In this document: one piece after another, positions 37,988 through 45,145 of the stretch
How the letters are laid out: each line of letters starts with the position of its first letter
Numbering within the stretch: the first letter of the stretch is position 1
Source: R-RK-3 sp963842775
Lineage (GTDB): Bacteria > Pseudomonadota > Alphaproteobacteria > Rhizobiales > Rhodomicrobiaceae
Assembly (NCBI GenBank): GCA_963842775.1
Contig: CAWJHQ010000013.1
Location: forward strand, 248,001 to 312,000
Reading direction: 5' to 3'
Length of the DNA: 64,000 nt
The notes under the pieces: model-generated
Told to the model about the DNA's origin: nothing
Seen by the model: only the letters and a program-made list of their open reading frames with translations
Database searches by the model: none
Made by a program: the position numbers and the translations under genes

Positions 37988-38858
37988 GAAGCGTTTTTCG
38001 GCGACGCGGATGCCGCTTTGCGCCGCGAAATGCGCCGAGGCGAAAGGCTTTAGACTATCTTTCAGCGACGCGGGTAAGGCTAATAAAGGGTTTGCGCCTG
38101 GTTCAGAATGGGACCGGCTCTGCGAGCAAAAATTTACTGAATGTTTACAGAATAACGCCGGAAGAGAGCCGGAAGACGGCAGAAGATGGTGGAATATGCC
38201 GGAATGTTGCAGATTCTGCCCGGTTTCCGGCTGTTTCTGCCCGCGACCTCATCGCGACCCTTTTCGTGCGTAATTTCTCTAGGACGCCGCGCCTGCCTTG
38301 AAACCGCAACGTCATAGAGTGGGGCGAGACCAAATGGCGTCATCCCAAATTGTGACGATTGTTCACTCGTTGTCTTCCCTCCGACAGCGCTCTCGGCACG
38401 CCGCCCTCCTTCAGAATGTGCCCAAAAGCATATACCAGTCACCGGAAGGGTCCGTGGCCCAAAGCAAGTCGATGTTCAGTCAGGCCCCTACGCAGGCCTC
38501 AACCCAATCCACTCGTAAACGATGGCTGGGATCGCGGGCCATGAAAGACAGCACCGCCAGGCCTATGTACGCCAGCACCGGCGCGCCCGGCGGGTAACGG
38601 TTCGCTCGTCGGCACCACGGCATGCATGCCCTACCTTGGCAGCGACAAATGCATTGCCTAAAAGCAGGACTGAACGTATGCCGAGTTGCACATGTTCGAC
38701 GGACACATGACGTTATATATATCGAGCTAAGCTAAATTTACGAAGCGTTAATCCGCATGCAAATATCAACTATTGCCCCTAGGGTGTTATTATATTATCA
38801 TAAAAGGAGCAACGACGGGAACTGTCTTTGCTATCATCTTGTTAAGTAGAGTGTCGCT
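37988..38858. other. long intergenic stretch with a possible gene remnant
   Basis: About 870 bp without an intact gene. Frames that span it are short and overlap on both strands. The only recognisable coding-like piece is on the minus strand at 38411-38640 (listed separately). The last 150 bp are AT-rich, unlike the flanks. Confidence 0.5.
38411..38640 (-). pseudogene. degraded gene remnant
   Basis: On the minus strand one frame reads RYPPGAPVLAYIGLAVLSFM, ARDPSHRLRVDWVEACVGA, a TGA at about 38478, then LNIDLLWATDPSGDWYMLLG TF and a stop at 38411-38413. Codon use and amino-acid composition look like real coding sequence, but no start or family is recognised. It may be the 3' end of a decayed gene. 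Confidence 0.3.
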
Positions 38859-39113
38859 GTGGAAAAAAAAATTGAAATAGAGCCTTGGAGGGAGGACAAG
38901 ACGCCTCCCGAGCGATGGTCAGGTTTAGTTTACTTCTATTTTACCATCCAACCACGCATACCTCTCACACGTCTCGAAATTATTGTTGAGTATACAGATG
39001 GAGCGATTGGTAGAGAGTTTTATGATAAGAACTGGATAAAAGAAGCGGCGGCAGCCGGTTTTTTTACAATAAAGGAAAACTTAAACGGCAAAACAGCTAG
39101 ATTATCGAGCTGA
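38859..39113 (+). CDS. small AT-rich hypothetical protein
   Basis: An 84-residue frame from a GTG: EKKIEIEPWREDKTPPERW, SGLVYFYFTIQPRIPLTRLE, IIVEYTDGAIGREFYDKNWI, IKEAAAAGFFTIKENLNG. It looks like a soluble alpha/beta protein. Base composition is distinctly more AT-rich than the surrounding genome, suggesting transfer. No family recognised. AAGGAG is present upstream at about 38803-38808, too far to serve as the Shine-Dalgarno. Confidence 0.45.
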   Translation: MEKKIEIEPWREDKTPPERWSGLVYFYFTIQPRIPLTRLEIIVEYTDGAIGREFYDKNWIKEAAAAGFFTIKENLNGKTARLSS

Positions 39114-39265
39114 ATTTTTCGTCTGGCCGAGATTTTTACGTCGGTGAGGTATTTGCGGATCCTCATTGGGCTTATGTACTTAAATTTAAGTAATGGTTGG
39201 ATTCGCGGTACAACTGACATTTGTCTAATCCAAGTTCCCGCGTTTAGCTCATCTCCTAGGCTAAT

Positions 39266-39788
39266 TTACTGAGCGGAATAGGTCCCGTTGGAAGGACCTG
39301 TTCCCGGCGCGAAGCTCCAGCACAATCTCTCAGTCGTTTGGATCACGGATTCAGCACATCCATAAACGGGGACGAAACCCACTCCAGCATTGGGTGGTTC
39401 ACCGGGAAACGCGCCCACTCCAGCATTGGGTGGTTCACCGGGAAATGCGCCCACCCCAGCATTGGGCGGTTCACCGGGAAACGCGCCCACCCCAGCATTG
39501 GGCGGTTCACCGGGAAACGCGCCCACCCCAGCATTGGGCGGTTCACCGGGAAACGCGCCCACTCGCAGCATCGGGTGGTTCACCGGGAAACGCGCCCACC
39601 CCAGCATTGGGTAGATGACATCGAGTTGCGCACACGCCGACTTCTATAGGGCGCTCGACGCACACCTTTGCCCAGTATGGGCAGGCCGTAGTGACCGAGC
39701 TCGACAAGACTAGTGTCGCAATCGTTGTAAGAAGAGCAAACGCCATCAGACGAAAGCGTGGGCCAAATTGCGTGTTGCTGTCGTACAT
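39266..39788 (-). CDS. exported protein with 12-residue tandem repeats (one-base frameshift)
   Basis: Start at ATG 39788 after GAGGCGGGGG. A signal peptide (MAFALLTTIATLVLSSSVTTA) precedes a Cys-rich head, CPYWAKVCVERPIEVGVCATRC. Then come six or so copies of the unit PNAGVGAFPGEP and a Cys-containing tail (GFVPVYGCAESVIQ, RLCWSFAPGTG). One extra base in the 37-bp repeat copy at 39560-39596 shifts the frame; removing it gives exactly 174 codons from start to stop. Flexible Pro/Gly/Ala repeats between disulphide-bearing ends suggest an extracellular or wall-spanning structural protein. No family recognised. Confidence 0.6.
39380..39612. repeat. 36-bp minisatellite, six copies plus a partial one
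   Basis: Tandem copies start at 39380, 39416, 39452, 39488 and 39524 (36 bp each) and 39560 (37 bp), with a partial copy at 39597-39612. The unit includes AGCATTGGGTGGTTCACCGG. There are no spacers. The repeat codes for the 12-residue unit of the minus-strand secreted protein. Confidence 0.95.
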
Positions 39789-40603
39789 GAACCCCCGCCT
39801 CGCAAGAAATTATCTGCTGAAATAACGAGAATATTTATTAAAATGATGTGGAATTGGTTAACGCCCTATCAGAACGCTTTTCCCAGCGAGAGCGTCGCAA
39901 AAAGCGACCACTAAACACGAAAGAGAGTCAGGTGTGCCGAGATCAGAGATCTGCGGCAAATAATTATAAGCGCACGCTTACTTGCGTAGGATGGAGGGGT
40001 CATGTGCCGATTAGCTGGCCGCTTTATCGGGGCAAACTCTGGCGTGACCTCTGGACAGAAACCAGCCATTTCCAACAATTCGAGGGATCTCGGCATGCAA
40101 CATGCGGCGAAGCGCAGAAGCCATCAGGTAAGCTACCTGCTCGATACGCGCCTCGTTGCGCTCCCGCGCGGCGGTCGCCGTGATGGGCAAAGAGGCGCTC
40201 AAGCTCCTCAGAGACTCACACACTCAAACACCTTGGCCGCCTCCCGCCCCCGGAAACGGCGAGCCGCGAGCCTTATCGCCTCGGATTTTGGTCCTCTCCT
40301 GCTGGCGATCGTCTTCGGTTCCCTTTTTGCCCTACTTCCTCGGATTTTGACTGGAGCGCTAACGAGACCTCCTGGAGTCTGGTCAGCGACATGGTCCTCA
40401 TCGCCAGCTTATTCATGCTGGAAGGCGAGTTCTGGAACCACGTTTTTCAGCTATAACGCGAAGGTCGCATGGATTTATCAGCTCATAGCCTGGTTCCCGG
40501 ATCCCGACACTCTGTGCCAAGCGAACGTAAAGGTCCTCTAAGTACTAGGCCCCACCTTCGTTGGCGTTTCAAATATCGGTGCTTCGTTCAGCGTCTTAAA
40601 CCT
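39789..40603. other. gene-poor stretch with one disrupted membrane gene
   Basis: Apart from the membrane-protein remnant at about 40195-40455 I see no supportable gene. The reading frames here overlap on both strands and match nothing I know. Confidence 0.45.
40195..40455 (+). pseudogene. small membrane protein, frameshifted
   Basis: One frame gives FGPLLLAIVFGSLFALLPRI, and a second frame carries on after about 40345 with WSANETSWSLVSDMVLIASL, FMLEGEFWNHVFQL and a TAA at 40453-40455. Together they read as one two-helix membrane protein split by an indel. The N-terminal limit is uncertain. The family is not recognised. Confidence 0.35.
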
Positions 40604-41134
40604 TCAGCCGGAGACTCGGCAAGAAACGCCAGCCGGCGGCCTCGCCAATCGGCGGTGCGCGCGCTCATCCAGCCCGCAGCGGGTGAAGAACGCGGCGGCG
40701 CGGCTTCCGGCGGCGGTCACGGCGTGGAGGCCGCTCACATCATGCGCACGGCAGATCGCGCGGAAGGCGTCGATCAGCGTCGAGCCGACATTGCGTCCCC
40801 GGTGATCGTGCCTGACGTTGACATGCAGATGCGCGGGGTAGGCGTCGATCAGGGCGGCCGGGAAGGCATCATAATAGTCCGGGCCGGGCAGCGGCTCCTT
40901 GTTGCTGAAAAGCGCGCCGGCCAGATAGCCGACGACGTCGCCGCCCGGATCGCTCGCGACGAGGAATTGCTGCGGGCAGTGCCTGATATAGCGCCCGAGC
41001 CAGAGGTCGCGATAGGCGGCGCGTTCGGCTTCGGAGGCGAAATTTTTCGTCGCCGCGCTGTCGAAGAAGATCGCCTCGATCTGCGGCATCACGGCCGGAC
41101 CGCCCGCCTCTCCGATCGCCGCGACGCGCCACAT
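40604..41134 (-). CDS. GNAT-family N-acetyltransferase (probable late frameshift)
   Basis: About 180 residues: IEAIFFDSAATKNFASEAER, then AHLHVNVRHDHRGRNVGSTL with the acetyl-CoA loop RGRNVGS, and AVTAAGSRAAAFFTRCGLDE. The start at 41134 lies directly behind the dcd stop (TGACATG). In the printed frame the end is atypical; shifting one base near 40665 gives TADWRGRRLAFLAESPAEG and a stop at 40588, which fits the family better. Substrate unknown. Confidence 0.75.
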   Translation of the reverse strand: MWRVAAIGEAGGPAVMPQIEAIFFDSAATKNFASEAERAAYRDLWLGRYIRHCPQQFLVASDPGGDVVGYLAGALFSNKEPLPGPDYYDAFPAALIDAYPAHLHVNVRHDHRGRNVGSTLIDAFRAICRAHDVSGLHAVTAAGSRAAAFFTRCGLDERAHRRLARPPAGVSCRVSG

Positions 41135-41135
41135 G

Positions 41136-42261
41136 TCAAACCCGGAAATGCTTCGACAGCTTCAGCCCTTGCGCCTGATAGTTGCGAGCCGATGCCCTGT
41201 CCGTAAATCTGATCGGGCGTCTCGGTGAGCTGCTCGTAGATCACCCGGCCGACGATCTGTCCGTCCTCCAGGATGAACGGCACCTTGTGGCTGCGCACTT
41301 CCAGCACGACGCGGCTTCCCGCGCCGCCCGCCGCCTCATGGCCGAAACCGGGATCGAGGAAGCCCGCATAATGCACGCGGAACTCGCCGACCAGCGGGTT
41401 GAACGGCACCATTTCCGCCGCATAGTTGGGCGGCACATGCACCGACTCTTTCGAGGCGAGGATGTAGAACTGGTCGGGATCGAGGATGAGCCGCCGCTCG
41501 CGGGCAGCGCGGATCGGCTCCCAGAAATCGCCGAAGGCGCAGGCGCCGGAGCGGTCCATATCGACGACGCCGGTATGGCGCTTCGCCCGGTAGCCGACGA
41601 TGCCGCCATCGTTCTCGCCCGACAGGTCGACCGACAGCGCGATGCCGTCGGCGATGTCGGCGGTGTCGCCGGAGATCAGCCGCTGTTCGCGGTGAAGCTG
41701 CGCCAGCTCGGCGTCGGTATGTTCGGGACGGCCGCGCCGGAACCGGATCTGCGCGAGGAGCGAGCCGGGCCGCACCAGCACGGGGAAGGTCTGCGGGCAG
41801 ATTTCAGCGTAGAGCGCGCCGTCATAGCCGGCCGGAATGTGGTCGAAGGCGGGGCCATTGGCGGTGATGATGCGCGTGAAGACGTCGAGCCGTCCGGTCG
41901 AACTCTTCGGATTGGCGGCGGCGGACACATCGGCGGGCAGGGACAGCCGCTCCTGCAGCGGCACGACATAGACGCAGCCGGTTTCCAGCACCGCGCCCTC
42001 GCCCAGGTGGATCTCGTGCATGCTGAAGGTGCTGAGCTTGGCCTGGACGCTCATGCGCGCGCTGGGCAGGAAGCTCGCCCGCACCCGGTAGGCGATGTCG
42101 CCGAGCCGCAGATCGAGGCTCGCGGGCTGAATTTGCGCTGGGTTGATCGCGCGCGCCGCCGAAATCCGCCCCGCCTCGATCAGGCCGCGAATGCGTTGCG
42201 CGGGAAGCAGTCCCTCGCGCGGCAATGGGTGCTGCCCGTCTTCCGGTGAATTGCCGCTCAT
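41136..42261 (-). CDS. dcd: 2'-deoxycytidine 5'-triphosphate deaminase (late frameshift)
   Basis: Long alphaproteobacterial Dcd, two dUTPase-fold halves in one chain of about 375 residues. Signatures: IQPASLDLRLGDIAYRVRAS, NPKSSTGRLDVFTRIITANG, GYDGALYAEICPQTFPVLVR, RHTGVVDMDRSGA, and FLDPGFGHEAAGG. It deaminates dCTP to dUTP for thymidylate synthesis. The end should read QAQGLKLSKHFRV; an extra base near 41186 shifts the frame, and the corrected stop at 41136-41138 abuts the GNAT start. ATG 42261 (MSGNSPEDG) is chosen; an ATG ten codons upstream is also possible. Confidence 0.85.
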
Positions 42262-42348
42262 GTGCCCATCCGATTCTGATCGCCGCGTCATAATAGCGAC
42301 GGCGCTCTTGACGCCAAGCCTCCCGCCTGCTTAATCCACGTCATAACC

Positions 42349-42403
42349 CGTGGTGATTTGGCCGGCCGGCTTGCAGCCACGTAAAATAATTCGCTAAAGG
42401 GCC
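42349..42403 (+). promoter_or_regulatory. SAM-II riboswitch
   Basis: CGTGGTGATTTG at 42349-42360, CCGGCCGGCTTGCAGCCACG through 42381, then an A-rich stretch and GCTAAAGG at 42393-42400. These are the conserved blocks of the SAM-II (SAM-alpha) H-type pseudoknot, with CGTGG pairing CCACG. SAM-II senses S-adenosylmethionine and represses methionine-synthesis genes in alphaproteobacteria, here metZ. Confidence 0.9.
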
Positions 42404-42420
42404 GCGTCGAGATGGAAAAT

Positions 42421-42453
42421 CCGGCCCGGCTACCCAGCACGGCCGGTTTTTTG
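42421..42453 (+). terminator. intrinsic terminator between riboswitch and metZ
   Basis: CCGGCC at 42421-42426 pairs with GGCCGG at 42441-42446, followed by TTTTTTG. Positioned after the SAM-II aptamer and 21 bp before the metZ start, it is well placed to act as a transcription attenuator. Confidence 0.7.
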
Positions 42454-42473
42454 TTTCTCGAAAGGCGAGACCC

Positions 42474-43682
42474 ATGGCTGACGATGCTGGCAATCCTTCT
42501 CAGAAATCCTGGGGGCAGGCAACGGCGCTCGTGCATGGCGGCACATTGCGAAGTCCGTTCGGCGAAACGTCGGAAACGCTCTACCTGACCTCGGGCTACG
42601 TCTACGAGACCGCCCGCGACGCCGAATTGCGCTTCAAGGGCGACCAGGAAGGCTACATCTATTCGCGCTTCTCCAACCCGACCGTGACCATGTTCGAGGC
42701 GCGCATGGCGCTGCTCGAAGGCGCGGAAGCGTCGCGCGCGACGGCCACCGGCATGGCGGCGGTGACGGCCACGCTCTTCGCCTATCTCAAGACCGGCGAC
42801 CATGTCGTCGCCAGCCAGGTGCTGTTCGGCTCCTGCCGCTATGTGATCGAGGAATTGCTGCCGCGCTTCGGCGTGAGCTGCACGCTGGTGGATGGCGGCG
42901 ACCTGGACGCATGGCGCGGCGCGGTGCGGGACAATACGCGCGCCTTCTTCTGCGAGACGCCCGCCAATCCGACGCTGGAGCTGGTCGATATCGCCGCCGT
43001 CTCCCGCATCGCCAAGGATTGCGGCGCGCTGTTCATCATCGACAACGTCTTCGCCACGCCCATCCTGCAGAAGCCGCTGACGCTCGGCGCCGACATCGTC
43101 GTCTATTCGGCGACCAAGCATATTGACGGGCAGGGGCGATGTCTGGGCGGCGTCATCCTGTGCAGCGAAGCGTTCCTCAACGATCATCTCAAAGTCTATC
43201 TGCGCCAGACCGGCCCCAGCATCAGCCCGTTCAACGCCTGGGTGCTCCTCAAGGGGCTGGAAACGCTCCCCCTCCGCATCGAGCGCATGTCCGCAAGCGC
43301 CGCAAAGCTCGCCGACTATCTCGCCGACCGCCCCGAAGTGGAAAAGGTCATCTATCCCGGCCGCCCGGAATTCCCCCAGAGGGAGCTGTTGGCGCGGCAG
43401 ATGGCGTCGGGCGGCACGCTGCTGACCTTCGCCGTCAAGGGCGACAAGGAGACCGCGTTCCGCGTCGTCGATGCGCTGCGCATCATCAAGATTTCCAATA
43501 ATCTGGGCGATGCGAAAAGTCTCATCGTTCATCCCGCGACCACGACGCATCAGCGCTTCACGCCGGAGGTCCGGGCGTCTATGTCTATTGGCGACAATTT
43601 GCTTCGCCTGTCGGTGGGCCTGGAGGACCCGGCCGATCTGATGGGCGATCTGGATCACGCTTTCCGCGCCGCCTTTGCCTGA
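42474..43682 (+). CDS. metZ: O-succinylhomoserine sulfhydrylase
   Basis: A 402-residue Cys/Met-metabolism PLP enzyme. Signatures: TETLYLTSGYVYETARDAEL-type N-terminus, YSRFSNPTVTMFEARMALLE, FFCETPANPTLELVDIAAVS and the PLP lysine in VYSATKHIDGQGR. It makes homocysteine from O-succinylhomoserine and sulphide. The SAM-II riboswitch upstream supports the methionine assignment, and apaG follows, a conserved alphaproteobacterial pair. Shine-Dalgarno AAAGGCGAGA precedes the ATG. Confidence 0.93.
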   Translation: MADDAGNPSQKSWGQATALVHGGTLRSPFGETSETLYLTSGYVYETARDAELRFKGDQEGYIYSRFSNPTVTMFEARMALLEGAEASRATATGMAAVTATLFAYLKTGDHVVASQVLFGSCRYVIEELLPRFGVSCTLVDGGDLDAWRGAVRDNTRAFFCETPANPTLELVDIAAVSRIAKDCGALFIIDNVFATPILQKPLTLGADIVVYSATKHIDGQGRCLGGVILCSEAFLNDHLKVYLRQTGPSISPFNAWVLLKGLETLPLRIERMSASAAKLADYLADRPEVEKVIYPGRPEFPQRELLARQMASGGTLLTFAVKGDKETAFRVVDALRIIKISNNLGDAKSLIVHPATTTHQRFTPEVRASMSIGDNLLRLSVGLEDPADLMGDLDHAFRAAFA

Positions 43683-43714
43683 GGGCGCGCGGCAAGCGGC
43701 GGGAGCGGAAAGCG

Positions 43715-44110
43715 GTGAGCTACGAAGCCACGACGCATGGCGTCACTGTGAAGGTTGTCCCCAGTTTCCTGGAGGACGATAGCGCGCCTGTCCGCGATTA
43801 TTATTTCTGGGCCTATTCGGTCGAAATCACCAATGTCGGCCGGCAGCGCGTGCAGCTCCTGTCGCGGCATTGGAAGATCACCGACAGCGCCGGCCGGGTG
43901 CAGGAAGTGCGCGGGCCCGGTGTCGTGGGCGAGCAGCCGGTGCTCGAACCGGGCGAGAGCTTCCGCTATACGAGCGGCGCGCCGCTGCGCACGCCGTCGG
44001 GCATCATGCTCGGCTGGTACCGGATGGAAGCGGAGGACGGCGAGACGTTCGACGTGGTGATCCCGCCCTTCTCGCTCGACAGCCCCTATGCGGCGGGCAG
44101 GCTCAATTAG
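43715..44110 (+). CDS. apaG: ApaG-family protein
   Basis: A 131-residue beta-sandwich protein starting at GTG 43715. Diagnostic segments are YYFWAYSVEITNVGRQRVQL, LSRHWKITDSAGRVQEVRG, GPGVVGEQPVLEPGESFRYT and SGIMLGWYRM. ApaG (CorD) influences cobalt/magnesium resistance and Ap4A levels in enterobacteria; the biochemical role is not settled. It is 32 bp downstream of metZ and probably in the same operon. Confidence 0.93.
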   Translation: MSYEATTHGVTVKVVPSFLEDDSAPVRDYYFWAYSVEITNVGRQRVQLLSRHWKITDSAGRVQEVRGPGVVGEQPVLEPGESFRYTSGAPLRTPSGIMLGWYRMEAEDGETFDVVIPPFSLDSPYAAGRLN

Positions 44111-44205
44111 CCTGGGAACCCGGAAACGAGGGGGAACTTTCGCGGATAAGCGCGATTATTTCAGGTTAAAGCGCATGTTGCATGCGTCGCGAAGAGGGAG
44201 GAACG

Positions 44206-44640
44206 GTGAAAATCATGTCGATACGTGCCAAATCAGCATGCCCGAAAGCGGCCGCGCTCGCGATCGGCTTGATCCTGTGCCCGGCCGCGGCATTCGCGCA
44301 AAGCGGGACGCCGGCCTCCTGCGTGACGGCGCTGAGCAAGGAATATGGCTCGAACTCCGCGCTGCGGATGGAATGCACCAACGCCACCGACTGTACCTTT
44401 CAGGCGCCGACCGGCAATGCTTCGGCGCTGGCGCTGATCGGCGCCATGGTGAAGACCGTCGAGGCCTGCTTCACCGCTGCCGGCCTCGCCGTCGTCAAGG
44501 AAGATGCGATGCCGCAGGGCACGACGCGCCAATATGGCAAGGCGGGAGGCTCCGAAATGTGCGCCGTGCTCATCAGCACCACGACCGTCGACGTTGCCGA
44601 CGGCATGCGCGCCACCTGCCAGACCGCCATCGCACAGTAG
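44206..44640 (+). CDS. small exported hypothetical protein
   Basis: Start at GTG 44206, five bases after GGGAGG. Signal peptide (ACPKAAALAIGLILCPAAAF, cleavage near AFAQS), then a mature domain of about 110 residues with six Cys: SCVTALSKEYGS, MECTNATDCTFQAPTGN, TVEACFTAAGLAVV, SEMCAVLIST and ATCQTAIAQ. Probably a disulphide-bonded periplasmic protein. No family recognised. Confidence 0.6.
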   Translation: MKIMSIRAKSACPKAAALAIGLILCPAAAFAQSGTPASCVTALSKEYGSNSALRMECTNATDCTFQAPTGNASALALIGAMVKTVEACFTAAGLAVVKEDAMPQGTTRQYGKAGGSEMCAVLISTTTVDVADGMRATCQTAIAQ

Positions 44641-44809
44641 GGCGTGCACTCATAACCGGCAGCGTCTGCTACTGGGGCCCCAAACGGACTCTCGCTCGTT
44701 GCACGCCGACAGCCGCTAAGTGGTGTTAGGAGACATTTACATAGGTGCCAGTCCGTTCCGCCTTGCAAGGCAAGCAGAGCGGCCCTTTTGGGGCCGCTTT
44801 TTCTTTTTT
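44641..44809 (+). other. structured intergenic region ending in a terminator, possible small RNA
   Basis: GGCGTGCA (44641-44648) pairs with TGCACGCC (44700-44707) around a GC-rich loop; then a 12-bp palindrome GCCTTGCAAGGC lies at 44760-44771, and a strong terminator at 44778-44809. This could be the 3' end of the upstream mRNA or an independent small RNA. No tRNA arms are present. Confidence 0.35.
44778..44809 (+). terminator. Rho-independent terminator
   Basis: AGCGGCCC (44778-44785), loop TTTTG, GGGCCGCT (44791-44798), then TTTTCTTTTTT. It ends the rightward transcript containing the small exported protein gene. Confidence 0.9.
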
Positions 44810-44828
44810 GATGGCGATGCGCGCAGCC

Positions 44829-45035
44829 CTAATGGGCGAGGCCGCGCGAATAGGCGAGAAGGAGATAGAGGATGGAGGCAAGAATAGCACAGACGGCATG
44901 GGGAACACTTCCGTACTCTAGGTAAAAATACGCGGCGACGGCATGAACCGTTGCGAGAGCGAGATAGATCAGAGTAACGGAACTAGGGCGGCGAGCCGCG
45001 AAAGCAGCTATATAGAACGAGAGAATTTTGATCAT
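44829..45035 (-). CDS. small two-helix membrane protein divergent from the STAND gene
   Basis: A 68-residue protein starting MIKILSFYIAAFAARRP, with hydrophobic segments VTLIYLALATVHAVAAYFY and VCAILASILYLLLAY and a basic end SRGLAH. A purine-rich AAAAGGAG precedes its ATG 45035 by about 5 bases. It is divergently placed to the NB-ARC/TPR gene with about 110 bp between them, so the two may share regulation. Function unknown; it may be a membrane partner of the STAND protein, which is inference. Confidence 0.55.
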   Translation of the reverse strand: MIKILSFYIAAFAARRPSSVTLIYLALATVHAVAAYFYLEYGSVPHAVCAILASILYLLLAYSRGLAH

Positions 45036-45145
45036 AAACCGGCTCCTTTTTATTTTTGGCCGGTATCGACAGAATGAAATTTTCACGGAACGGCACCAGA
45101 GGCCCTTTTCGAACGTCCGGAATTCTCGGAAACGGGGACCAGCAG

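Noticed and set aside
38010..38273. Cys-rich 87-codon plus-strand frame after the radical SAM gene, considered as a precursor peptide
   Set aside because: No Shine-Dalgarno, no leader-like segment, and an overlapping longer frame of similar quality exists; the region looks non-coding.
39380..39612. 36-bp repeats resembling a CRISPR array
   Set aside because: The unit length is typical of CRISPR repeats, but copies are directly abutting with no spacers and no cas genes are near. The repeats code for 12 residues in a secreted protein.
40469..41206. Plus-strand 245-codon frame opposite the GNAT and dcd 3' ends
   Set aside because: Composition (Arg/Gly-rich, no domain pattern) is that of an antisense shadow; the minus strand carries recognisable GNAT and Dcd motifs.
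44641..44707. Possible tRNA from the GGCGTGCA/TGCACGCC pairing
   Set aside because: Spacing is right for an acceptor stem, but there is no D arm, no recognisable anticodon stem and no TTCRA T-loop.
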